DNA of 42,822 nucleotides from Gammaproteobacteria bacterium. GTDB lineage: Bacteria > Pseudomonadota > Gammaproteobacteria > S012-40. Made by a program: the position numbers and the translations under genes. The notes under the pieces were generated by a model. The model saw only the letters and a program-made list of their open reading frames with translations. It had not been told where the DNA came from and did no database searches. The DNA lies in assembly GCA_029883265.1 (NCBI GenBank), contig JAOUJM010000013.1, forward strand, positions 1 to 42,822. Reading direction: 5' to 3'. This document shows positions 8,739 through 15,677 of the stretch, in pieces. Positions within the stretch are counted from its first letter, which is position 1; each line of letters starts with the position of its first letter.

Positions 8739-10077
8739 TCCTTTTACGGAAACGATTGAGTATACCGTCGATGCTCATAATGATTCACAAATACAACTGT
8801 TTTTACAACAAGCAGATGCAGGCTTTGATCATTGGAGACGATTATCAATATGTAATCGTCAGGAGAAAGTGCAAAATCTCGCTAAACTTCTTCGACAGAA
8901 TAAACGCCAGTTTGCTACTAGTATTTCTACTGGCATGGGAAAAATCATTAACGAATCCTTGGCGGAAATTGATAAGTGCATATTGACCTGTGACTATTAT
9001 GTTGAACATGCGGAAGCATTCCTCAGAGATGAAGTGATTGGCTTTAACGACGCTTATGTATTACACCAACCACTAGGCACCATACTTGGCATCATGCCTT
9101 GGAATTTTCCATTTTGGCAAGTATTTCGTTTTGCTATACCCACCTTACTCGCCGGTAATACTGTTTTATTAAAACATGCCTCATCCATCCCACAATTGGC
9201 GCAAATTATACAACAAATATTTTGCGATGCCGGTTTTGCTAAGACTGTTTTTCGCTGCTTGTTAATTGGTGCGGACAAAATCGAGAAACTTATTTCCAGC
9301 CCAGTCATCAAAGGCGTTGCGATCACCGCAAGTGAAAACACCGGTCGCATAGTTGCAGCACTAGCGGGCCATAATCTAAAACCCGTCTTGCTTGAACTAG
9401 GCGGCTCTGATCCTTTTATTGTACTTGAAGATGCGCCCATCAACGAGACAGTCAATGCAGCCGTCGCATCACGCTTTTTCACATCGGGACAAAGCTGCAT
9501 AAATGCCAAACGATTTATTCTTACACCAGCTATCACAGAGCAATTTATTCAATCATTTTCGCAAGCCGTAAAAAAATTGAAACTTGGCGATCCTTTGGAC
9601 CAAAACACCCAACTTGGGCCAATGGCACGTAAGGATTTAGTAGGGCTTATCAACTCACAGGTCGAAAGCAGTGTTGCTGAAGGTGCAAAAATTATTGCAA
9701 CACACTCAAACCTGCCAAGCACTGGTTTTTTTTATCCTCCTTGTATACTGGATAACGTGCACACTGGCATCCCTGCTCATGATGAGGAACTTTTCGGCCC
9801 TGTAGCTACTATAATTCGCGCACAAGACGAAACACATGCGATTCACATTGCCAATAATACGCGCTTTGGATTAGGTGCCAGTATATGGAGTGAAAACAAG
9901 CAGCATGCAAAAGCATTAGCCAAAGAAATTGATGCAGGAATGGTTTTTATCAATAGCATTGTCAGAAGTGATCCAAGAATTCCATTTGGCGGCATCAAAC
10001 ACTCGGGCTTTGGTCGCGAACTACAACGCCCAGGCATTCGCTACTTCTGCAACCACAAAACATTATATAGTGAGTAG
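8722..10077 (+). CDS. NAD(P)-dependent aldehyde dehydrogenase, Sad/YneI (succinate-semialdehyde dehydrogenase)-like
   Basis: A 451-residue class I-type aldehyde dehydrogenase, the short form typical of E. coli Sad (YneI). Catalytic residues are in place: Asn128 in MPWNFPFWQ, Glu225 in LLELGGSDPF, Cys259 in TSGQSCINAKR, and EELFGPVA later. KHASS at 151 and the C-terminal PFGGIKHSGFGREL also match Sad. It oxidises an aldehyde, possibly a semialdehyde, to an acid. The cofactor loop reads ITASENTGR rather than the commoner G-S-x-x-x-G form. Its start lies inside the radical SAM gene, so the two are translationally coupled. This implies that an aldehyde arises in the pathway served by the operon, but the substrate is unknown. 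Confidence 0.9.
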   Translation: MLTQINPFTETIEYTVDAHNDSQIQLFLQQADAGFDHWRRLSICNRQEKVQNLAKLLRQNKRQFATSISTGMGKIINESLAEIDKCILTCDYYVEHAEAFLRDEVIGFNDAYVLHQPLGTILGIMPWNFPFWQVFRFAIPTLLAGNTVLLKHASSIPQLAQIIQQIFCDAGFAKTVFRCLLIGADKIEKLISSPVIKGVAITASENTGRIVAALAGHNLKPVLLELGGSDPFIVLEDAPINETVNAAVASRFFTSGQSCINAKRFILTPAITEQFIQSFSQAVKKLKLGDPLDQNTQLGPMARKDLVGLINSQVESSVAEGAKIIATHSNLPSTGFFYPPCILDNVHTGIPAHDEELFGPVATIIRAQDETHAIHIANNTRFGLGASIWSENKQHAKALAKEIDAGMVFINSIVRSDPRIPFGGIKHSGFGRELQRPGIRYFCNHKTLYSE

Positions 10078-10097
10078 ATAGCAAATCCTGCTATCTA
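10075..10097 (+). terminator. Hairpin at the end of the aldehyde dehydrogenase gene
   Basis: TAGATAGC, a 7-base loop, then GCTATCTA: a perfect 8-base stem that begins within the stop codon of the aldehyde dehydrogenase. It is followed by an AT-rich tail but no clean T run, so it is a weak or processed terminator for the three-gene operon. Confidence 0.45.
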
Positions 10098-10273
10098 TTA
10101 AATAATGAAAATGGGTAACTTGATAAGTCTCAATAAATTTTGAATGCCAGTCGATGCCATTTCACTAGAAATCAAACAAGCCTCATCAATTTAGGCACCG
10201 GACAAAACCGCTATCATTTCAGCAAGCAAGAGTGCTCCCTTAGCGGCAGACGAAAATGATCTATTTTTCATTT

Positions 10274-10626
10274 TCAGTTCAAAATAGTATTTAAGTTCAC
10301 AATCCATTCACTGCCATCAAAACCGCAAGCTTTCTCGCCAATGCAGCAACATGCATTCATAGCACATAATTCATATTTTCTTTATCAGTCAGAAAACGTA
10401 AAACTGCTTTATTTATTTCTTTTAGCAACCAGCGCACAGACTCTCCTAAAAAATTGTGTCTAGACACAGAATGTATGGCTTCTGTACTAACACGGGATGA
10501 CTGAATGAGTTTTACTAATTCAACAAACACTTTATCATTGATTCGCCAGCGTTGAATTTTCAGACCGCAGAAGTGTGAAAAGATTTCTTTGATTTTTACT
10601 TCATCCTCTCAATCTAGCTGAGCCAT
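10274..10626 (-). pseudogene. Probable degraded gene of unknown family
   Basis: At 10626 an ATG follows a strong GAGGG ribosome site at seven bases, but the sixth codon is TGA (MAQLD-stop). The same frame then stays open for 83 codons, including EDEVKIKEIFSHFCGLKI and FVELVKLIQSSRVSTEAIHS, before a second TGA at 10357-10359. That TGA overlaps an ATG opening a 28-codon frame (MNACCCIGEKACGFDGSEW...) that ends at 10274. A good start signal, an early stop and a second frame that continues suggest a broken gene. I do not recognise the family. A chance open stretch in AT-rich DNA is the alternative. The rest of the gap (10098-10273 and 10627-10793) shows nothing I can name. Confidence 0.4.
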
Positions 10627-10793
10627 TATTTACCCTCTTATTCTTTTAAATTATTAAATATTGATGTTTCTATATTGCTGGCAACTATGTTTACGAAATA
10701 GCGCTCTCGTTTATCGCAAACAATGACCACAAATCTATTTTTCTCTTGCTTTCAAATGAATACCATAAATTTCGAAAAATCTTTTGTTTCTTG

Positions 10794-11153
10794 TTAATCA
10801 AAACCATCATGGAGCAGTGCGCGTTTAAATTGCCCTGCTTGTAATTTGTCTTTGTCAGTTAGGTCAGGCTTGTTGTCATAGATATATGAGAAAAAATATA
10901 GAAAATTTGGGTGTGAGCTGTTATCCAATACCAAGCAATCGGAAAAGTTTTCTGTACTGGCTAGCTTTCTGTCTTTAGCGTCGGAAAAAACAATTAGATC
11001 ACCCGATTTAATGACAAGGGTTAAGTCCTGTAGATTGCATAACTCAAAGGCATTGGATAGCTTGAAGCTCGTTCCCGGATTTGGCCTACAAGCTACAAGA
11101 AACAGCGTGACAATTAAAGCGGAGTAGCACAATCGCCGTGTTAACATTTTCAT
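10794..11153 (-). CDS. Small putative lipoprotein of unknown function
   Basis: A 119-residue protein with a lipoprotein signal: basic MKMLTRRL start, hydrophobic core and an LVAC lipobox with the acylated cysteine at residue 22. The mature part is about 98 residues with two further cysteines (FELCNLQ and FSDCLVL) that could form a disulfide. A second ATG two codons in (11147) is an equally possible start. It stands alone between a decayed gene and tRNA-Met. I do not recognise a family, and no function is inferred beyond membrane anchoring. Confidence 0.6.
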   Translation of the reverse strand: MKMLTRRLCYSALIVTLFLVACRPNPGTSFKLSNAFELCNLQDLTLVIKSGDLIVFSDAKDRKLASTENFSDCLVLDNSSHPNFLYFFSYIYDNKPDLTDKDKLQAGQFKRALLHDGFD

Positions 11154-11415
11154 GACCAGCTCGGTACATGTTTAAATTGTTAGTACAATAACTCGTCACC
11201 CATGTAATACAAGCACAATATCTTTTAGCTATTCTGCCAATATGGATTTAGAGCACGGACTTTTCACAGCCACACCAACGGAAACGCATGGTTTCTGAAT
11301 TGTCGATTTCATTTTGCAAGCATAAAACAAGGGTCGGGAATTCAAAGCATAAAGTGGCAGATTTGCCGTTTTATGGGTCATCTTCCAAACAAGCTTCTGA
11401 GAACAAAAAAAGAAA

Positions 11416-11492
11416 TGGTGGCTATGCCCTGATTCGAACAGGGGACCCCATCATTATGAGTGATGTGCTCTAACCAGCTGAGCTACATAGCC
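11416..11492 (-). tRNA. tRNA-Met (CAT), elongator type
   Basis: The minus strand reads GGCTATGTAGCTCAGCTGGT at the 5' end, the anticodon arm CATCA-CTCATAA-TGATG, and the T arm with GTTCGAATC. The acceptor ends GCATAGCC-ACCA with CCA encoded; total 77 bases. The body closely resembles E. coli elongator tRNA-Met, so the CAT anticodon is read as Met rather than initiator or Ile2. A strong promoter lies upstream (11509-11537), and a T-rich run follows the CCA end. The location downstream of ychF matches Pseudomonas gene order. Confidence 0.95.
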
Positions 11493-11508
11493 ACGATAGG
11501 GAGGGCGA

Positions 11509-11537
11509 ATTGTCCAGATATTGGACCTGTTTGTCAA
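11509..11537 (-). promoter_or_regulatory. Sigma-70 promoter of tRNA-Met with GC-rich discriminator
   Basis: On the minus strand: consensus TTGACA at 11537-11532, a 17-base spacer, and GACAAT at 11514-11509. The bases after the -10 are TCGCCCTCCC, a GC-rich discriminator of the kind seen at stringently controlled stable-RNA promoters. The tRNA begins 16 bases after the -10, so the 5' leader is short. Confidence 0.75.
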
Positions 11538-11560
11538 GTGTAATAAGCGCTTACTTACAC
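11538..11560 (-). terminator. Dyad downstream of ychF, possible terminator
   Basis: GTGTAA and TTACAC flank the palindrome TAAGCGCTTA, giving a stem of about 11 pairs with one bulged base, 36 bases after the ychF stop and abutting the tRNA-Met -35 box. No T run follows in the ychF direction, so termination is uncertain; protein binding is an alternative. Confidence 0.35.
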
Positions 11561-11595
11561 CAAAAACAACATCAACCCTTAGAAAAAACAATCAC

Positions 11596-12687
11596 TTAGA
11601 CATTAAAACGAAAATGCAGAACATCGCCATCCTGGACAATATAATCTTTACCTTCGAGACGCCATTTTCCGGCCTCTTTGGCGCCTGCTTCGCCGTTATA
11701 TTTGACAAAATCATCATAAGCGACGGTTTCTGCGCGAATAAAACCTTTTTCGAAATCTGTATGGATAACCGCAGCAGCTTGGGGCGCGGTGGCACCTATT
11801 TTCACTGTCCAGGCACGAACTTCTTTAACACCGGCAGTAAAATAGGTCTGCAAACCCAATAATTCATAACCGGCGCCAATGACACGGTTCAAACCCGGCT
11901 CTTCTAAGCCGAGGTCCGAGAGAAAATCCGCTTTTTCTTCATCTTCGAGTTCAGCAATTTCAGCTTCAATTGCTGCGCACACCGGCACCACAACTGCACC
12001 TTCTTGTTTTGCCAGCTCGATAACTTTAGTTAAGTGCGGATTATCATCAAAACCATCTTCGGCAACATTGGCGATATACATAGTGGGTTTGATCGTGAGC
12101 AAATGTAATTCTTTAACCAACTCACGCTCGTCATCAGATAACTCAAGTGAACGTGCAGGATGACCCGCATCTAAATGATCACGAATTTTTTCAAATAATG
12201 TTTTTTGTTTGACTGCGGTTTTGTCGCCGCTTTTTGCAGTCCGCGCCACACGGTTCAAACTTTTTTCCACGGTATCTAAATCTGCTAAGGCGAGTTCTGT
12301 ATTGATCACTTCAATATCACGAATGGGATCGACGCCACCAGAAACGTGTGTGATGTCATCATCCTCGAAGCATCGCACCACATGTGCAATGGCTTGAGTT
12401 TCACGAATATTCGCTAAGAATTTATTGCCCAGACCTTCCCCCTTGGATGCACCCGCAACTAGCCCTGCAATATCAACAAATTCCATGGCCGTGGGAATCA
12501 CTTTTTGCGGCTTGACGATTTCAGCCAGCGTATCCAACCGTTTGTCTGGCATAGGAACCACACCCACATTAGGTTCGATGGTGCAAAATGGATAATTCGC
12601 TGATTCAATGCCAGCCTTGGTTAAGGCATTAAACAGCGTTGATTTGCCAACATTTGGTAAACCGACAATGCCACATTTAAATCCCAT
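11596..12687 (-). CDS. ychF: Redox-regulated ATPase YchF (Obg-related)
   Basis: A full-length 363-residue YchF. The P-loop GLPNVGKS is at residues 9-16, the switch [18 protein letters not shown] follows near 73, and the G4 position reads NVAE rather than NKxD, the change that makes YchF prefer ATP over GTP. The C-terminal TGS-like domain includes [20 protein letters not shown] and the conserved [10 protein letters not shown] and [12 protein letters not shown] end. YchF binds ribosomes and affects oxidative stress responses and start-codon choice. AAGGAA eight bases before the ATG is a good ribosome site. It lies downstream of pth, as in many gammaproteobacteria. Confidence 0.97.
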   Translation of the reverse strand: MGFKCGIVGLPNVGKSTLFNALTKAGIESANYPFCTIEPNVGVVPMPDKRLDTLAEIVKPQKVIPTAMEFVDIAGLVAGASKGEGLGNKFLANIRETQAIAHVVRCFEDDDITHVSGGVDPIRDIEVINTELALADLDTVEKSLNRVARTAKSGDKTAVKQKTLFEKIRDHLDAGHPARSLELSDDERELVKELHLLTIKPTMYIANVAEDGFDDNPHLTKVIELAKQEGAVVVPVCAAIEAEIAELEDEEKADFLSDLGLEEPGLNRVIGAGYELLGLQTYFTAGVKEVRAWTVKIGATAPQAAAVIHTDFEKGFIRAETVAYDDFVKYNGEAGAKEAGKWRLEGKDYIVQDGDVLHFRFNV

Positions 12688-12710
12688 GGTGTTTGTTCCT
12701 TGTCTTTATT

Positions 12711-12741
12711 GAATGAGAGCAAAATAAAATCGCTCTCATTC
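12711..12741 (-). terminator. Strong hairpin between pth and ychF
   Basis: GAATGAGAGC and GCTCTCATTC form a perfect 10-base stem with an 11-base AT-rich loop, centred in the 146-base gap and ending 24 bases before the ychF start. It lacks a T run on the minus strand. It may be an end-protecting or processing hairpin, or a weak terminator that lowers ychF expression relative to pth. Confidence 0.4.
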
Positions 12742-12833
12742 CAACCCTCGCTTAACGGCAGAAGGCATGTTCTTTTTGTTAACGTTACTCAAACTGATAA
12801 TCGGAAGTTTACGAGAAACGTTCACACCCAAAA

Positions 12834-13415
12834 TTAATCACTATGCAATCGATGCATGGCATTTTGCAATTCACCTTGCACCAGCATCGGCACTACACGT
12901 GCACAATCTAACAAACTGTTTTCGATTAACTGTTGTTCAGCTTGCGGAGCTTTATTGAGCACATAGTTGCTGACTAAATGACTCACGCCAGGATGACCGA
13001 TACCAATGCGCAAGCGTAAAAAATCTTTTTGATTGCCAAGCTGAGCAATAATATCACGCAATCCATTATGTCCGCCGTGACCACCGCCTTTTTTTAAGCG
13101 TGCTTTACCCGCCTCAAAATCCAATTCATCATGAGCAACTAGAATCTCCTCAACCTGGATTTTATAAAATCGTGCTAAGGTCGCAACCGAAAAACCACTG
13201 CGATTCATAAACGTCATAGGTTTTAATAATCGCACTTGCTCGCCTGCTATTGACGCTGTAGCAAGATCGGCCTTAGTTTTTGCATCTGGTTTTAAACTTA
13301 CACCGCAATCGCGCGCGACCTCATCTAAAAACCAAAACCCGGCGTTATGCCGGGTCCGGTCGTACTCTTGGCCGGGATTACCCAAACCAACAATCAATTT
13401 AATGCCACTAAACAT
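12834..13415 (-). CDS. pth: Peptidyl-tRNA hydrolase
   Basis: Cleaves peptidyl-tRNA released from stalled ribosomes and recycles the tRNA. The 193-residue protein has the Pth signatures: LIVGLGNPG at the N terminus with the conserved Asn, RHNAGFW carrying the catalytic His, KPMTFMNRSG, VAHDELDFEAGKARLK with the catalytic Asp, and GGHNGLRDI. I use ATG 13415; a TTG two codons earlier (13421) is possible but less natural. It starts 11 bases after rplY, so the two are co-transcribed. Confidence 0.95.
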   Translation of the reverse strand: MFSGIKLIVGLGNPGQEYDRTRHNAGFWFLDEVARDCGVSLKPDAKTKADLATASIAGEQVRLLKPMTFMNRSGFSVATLARFYKIQVEEILVAHDELDFEAGKARLKKGGGHGGHNGLRDIIAQLGNQKDFLRLRIGIGHPGVSHLVSNYVLNKAPQAEQQLIENSLLDCARVVPMLVQGELQNAMHRLHSD

Positions 13416-13426
13416 AAGCAATAAGC

Positions 13427-14062
13427 TTAGGCTTCGCCGCCTTCTTCACCGCCTTCGGCTTCAGCACCAGCATCATCAGCGCTTCCACCGCGTGTTTTGT
13501 GAATAGCAACAACTGGCAAATCATGATCTTCGCCATGCGAAAGTGCTACCGACTCAACACCAGCAGGTAATTTCAAATCACTAATGTGAATAACGCCTTC
13601 TAGCTCTAAACCTGAAACATCAACTTCGATAAATTCGGGTAGATCTTTAGCCAAACAAGATACTTCAACGTCGTTCATGGTGTGCTGAACCATACCACCG
13701 GCTTTAACACCCGGCGCAGTTTCTTCACCAATAAAATGCAAAGGTACTTGCATATGAAGTTTTTCTTTTTCACTTACGCGCTGAAAATCAACGTGTAAAA
13801 GTTTGGGTTTGAACGCATGGCGTTGCAAATCACGTAAAATCGCTTTTTCTGCTTTACCGTCAATCTTGACAGTCAAAACAGATGAATAAAACGCTTCACT
13901 TTCTAGTCCTTTAAGCATCGCCGAATGGCTCAAGGTTAAAGAAACTGGATCTTGCTCACCACCGTAAATAACGGCAGGAACCTTTTCTTCGCGACGTAGG
14001 CGGCGGCTCGCACCTTTCCCCAAATCGTTGCGAACTTGTGCTTCAATTATAAAGTCACTCAT
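13427..14062 (-). CDS. rplY: 50S ribosomal protein L25, long (Ctc-type) form
   Basis: A 211-residue L25/TL5/Ctc protein that binds 5S rRNA. The N-terminal domain shows RNDLGKGASRRLRRE and VPAVIYGG, and HVDFQRVSEKEKLHMQVPLHF links to the TL5-type C-terminal domain. The final 20 residues are Gly/Glu/Ala-rich and acidic, a common but variable tail. The E. coli protein is only about 94 residues, so this is the long form found in most bacteria. The ATG has AGGAG nine bases upstream. The preceding 517 bases are gene-free and structured. Confidence 0.95.
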   Translation of the reverse strand: MSDFIIEAQVRNDLGKGASRRLRREEKVPAVIYGGEQDPVSLTLSHSAMLKGLESEAFYSSVLTVKIDGKAEKAILRDLQRHAFKPKLLHVDFQRVSEKEKLHMQVPLHFIGEETAPGVKAGGMVQHTMNDVEVSCLAKDLPEFIEVDVSGLELEGVIHISDLKLPAGVESVALSHGEDHDLPVVAIHKTRGGSADDAGAEAEGGEEGGEA

Positions 14063-14121
14063 TTTTTACTTCTCCTAATAACAAAAAAACATAAAAACCC
14101 GCGACCAAGTTCTTATGCACC

Positions 14122-14145
14122 AAAACACTCGAATATCACCGAGTG
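14122..14145 (-). terminator. Possible attenuator hairpin in the rplY leader
   Basis: CACTCG, an 8-base loop and CGAGTG, followed on the minus strand by TTTT, about 60 bases before the rplY start. The stem is short (six pairs) and the T run has only four, so it is a weak intrinsic terminator. It could be the 3' end of prs transcripts or an attenuator for rplY-pth. Confidence 0.35.
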
Positions 14146-14230
14146 CTAAAAGCTTCTAAAGTCCGTCACGGCTCTCACTACAGGATCCGCGACTTAGGCG
14201 CTAGCATGAATTTATTTTCGTATGTTCTTA

Positions 14231-14278
14231 GCAGACCTGTTTGAACCGAAACGTTTTTTGTTTCGGCGAGTTGTCTGC
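14231..14278 (-). repeat. Nested inverted repeat in the rplY leader
   Basis: Outer arms GCAGAC (14231-14236) and GTCTGC (14273-14278) enclose inner arms CCGAAAC (14246-14252) and GTTTCGG (14260-14266) with a 7-base loop. CCGAAAC also occurs at 14413-14419, so one inner arm has two possible partners in the same transcript. Confidence 0.5.
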
Positions 14279-14424
14279 ATCATTCGAAAATGAATCTAAT
14301 CATTTTTGCCGCATCGGAACACTTTAGAACCGCTAATGCGTTTCATAAAGTATTTCCTACACTATCGCTCTGATCACGGCTTCGCATACTTCCACCCTAT
14401 AGGACAGAAAGGCCGAAACCGAAG

Positions 14425-14462
14425 TACCTCAGCGGCTGCTTGGTTTATGCTCCGCTGAGGTA
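14425..14462 (-). repeat. 11-base perfect inverted repeat downstream of prs
   Basis: TACCTCAGCGG and CCGCTGAGGTA are exact complements with a 16-base loop, 118 bases past the prs stop. There is no T run on either side. It could be a processing or stabilising hairpin at the prs mRNA end, or the first stem of a leader RNA. Confidence 0.5.
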
Positions 14463-14579
14463 AGAACCACATCAAATTCAAGCTTCGCGCTTCTAGCGAA
14501 ACAGCATCTTACAATGCAAACTGAGTCGAGCTCATGTTTCAATTCGAATAAATGGCATCAAACCATTTAAATATAAGTT

Positions 14580-15533
14580 CTAATCTATAAACAACGAACT
14601 CACCGATTCACCCGAGTGAATTCGGCGCATGGTTTCCGCCAGCATTTCTGCAATGCTTAATTGCCTAATTTGACTGCATTGTTGCGCTTCTTCGCGCAAC
14701 GGCACCGTGTCCGTTACGACTAACTCATCCAATTGTGAGTTAGTAATATTTTCTATGGCCTTACCCGATAAAATCGCATGGGTGCAATAAGCAACTACAC
14801 GCTCAGCGCCACGGTCTTTTAAAGCGCCGGCCGCTTGGCATAGTGTTCCTGCGGTGTCGACCAAGTCGTCAATCAATACGCAGGTGCGATCGCGAACATC
14901 ACCGATGATATGCATGACCTTGGCTTCATTAGGGCGTGGACGACGTTTATCGATAATCGCCAAATCCGCATCACCTAAGCGTTTAGCCAAAGCCCGCGCA
15001 CGTACCACACCACCTACATCAGGTGAGACCACCATCGGGTCTGGATATTTTTGCCGCCAAATATCACCTAATAAAATCGGCGAGGCATAAACGTTGTCCA
15101 CCGGCAAATCAAAAAAGCCTTGGATCTGATCAGCGTGTAAATCTAAGGTCAACACTCGATCCGTACCCACGCTTTGAATCATATTCGCCACTACTTTCGC
15201 AGTAATGGGTACCCGTGCCGAACGGGTGCGTCGATCCTGACGCGAATAACCATAATAAGGGATCACTGCGGTCACACGCTCGGCCGATGCACGGCGCATG
15301 GCGTCAACCATGACCAGTAATTCCATTATATTGTCGTTTGAGGGAGCGCAGGTGGGTTGCACGATGAATACATCTTTACCACGCACATTGTCCATAATCT
15401 CTACAGCGACTTCACCGTCACTAAAACGGCCTACTTGCGCCCGGCCCAGTTTGAGGTTTAGGAAATGCGCAATTTCCCCGGCTAGCCGAGGATGGGCATT
15501 GCCCGAAAAAACCATCATAGGACCATCGGTCAC
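14580..15533 (-). CDS. prs: Ribose-phosphate pyrophosphokinase (PRPP synthetase)
   Basis: Makes PRPP from ribose 5-phosphate and ATP for nucleotide, histidine and tryptophan synthesis. Visible motifs are [14 protein letters not shown] at the N terminus, [10 protein letters not shown] near 93, the flexible-loop and metal-site stretch [12 protein letters not shown] at 131-142, and the PRPP loop [12 protein letters not shown] at 219-230. I start at GTG 15533 because GGAG lies seven bases upstream (15541-15544), giving 317 residues, the family norm of about 315. The open frame continues further upstream into tRNA-Gln, but that part is not coding. It supplies substrate for HisG, also encoded in this window. 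Confidence 0.95.
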   Translation of the reverse strand: MTDGPMMVFSGNAHPRLAGEIAHFLNLKLGRAQVGRFSDGEVAVEIMDNVRGKDVFIVQPTCAPSNDNIMELLVMVDAMRRASAERVTAVIPYYGYSRQDRRTRSARVPITAKVVANMIQSVGTDRVLTLDLHADQIQGFFDLPVDNVYASPILLGDIWRQKYPDPMVVSPDVGGVVRARALAKRLGDADLAIIDKRRPRPNEAKVMHIIGDVRDRTCVLIDDLVDTAGTLCQAAGALKDRGAERVVAYCTHAILSGKAIENITNSQLDELVVTDTVPLREEAQQCSQIRQLSIAEMLAETMRRIHSGESVSSLFID

Positions 15534-15559
15534 TGTCTTGCTCCTGGAAACAAACAGAT

Positions 15560-15588
15560 GGGTGGTTTGTTTTATTGGACAACCACCC
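15560..15588 (-). repeat. Hairpin between tRNA-Gln and prs
   Basis: GGGTGGTT (15560-15567) and AACCACCC (15581-15588) are exact complements with a 13-base loop. On the minus strand it follows tRNA-Gln by six bases and precedes a T-rich stretch. It may guide 3' processing of the tRNA or cause partial termination before prs. Confidence 0.45.
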
Positions 15589-15594
15589 GGAAAA

Positions 15595-15669
15595 TGGCTG
15601 GGGTGCCAGGATTCGAACCTGGGAATGCAGGGATCAAAACCCTGTGCCTTACCGCTTGGCGACACCCCA
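15595..15669 (-). tRNA. tRNA-Gln (TTG)
   Basis: The minus strand reads TGGGGTGTCGCCAAGCGGTA at the 5' end, the anticodon arm CAGGG-TTTTGAT-CCCTG with anticodon TTG, and the T arm GTTCGAATC, ending GCACCCCA-GCCA with CCA encoded; 75 bases. It is nearly identical to E. coli tRNA-Gln in layout, including the U1-A72 start. It sits between ispE and prs with only eight bases to ispE, as in Pseudomonas, and is probably cut from the ispE-prs transcript. Confidence 0.95.
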
Positions 15670-15677
15670 ATAAATAT

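Larger units (their letters stand above)
14063..14579 (-). other. Gene-free leader between prs and rplY, rich in inverted repeats
   Basis: 517 bases without a credible gene. On the minus strand (direction of rplY) I find, in order: TACCTCAGCGG/CCGCTGAGGTA (14462-14425), AAGTAT/ATACTT around 14390-14350, CGCAT..CGG/CCG..ATGCG (14340-14310), a nested pair GCAGAC/GTCTGC with CCGAAAC/GTTTCGG inside (14278-14231), GTCGCGG/CCGTGAC with one G-U pair (14193-14165), and CACTCG/CGAGTG followed by TTTT (14145-14122). Such density suggests a long structured 5' leader or a separate small RNA. It matches no RNA family I can name from sequence alone (not tmRNA, and no RNase P signature). Confidence 0.5.

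Noticed and set aside
11288-11473. 61-codon plus-strand open frame next to tRNA-Met
   Set aside because: It runs into the antisense of the tRNA and has no family features.
14063-14579. tmRNA or RNase P RNA in the rplY leader
   Set aside because: No tRNA-like ends or CCA, no tag-peptide frame, and no conserved RNase P core sequence were seen.
15534-15665. N-terminal extension of Prs by 44 residues
   Set aside because: That stretch is the tRNA-Gln 3' part and spacer; the GTG at 15533 has an ideal ribosome site and gives the family length.
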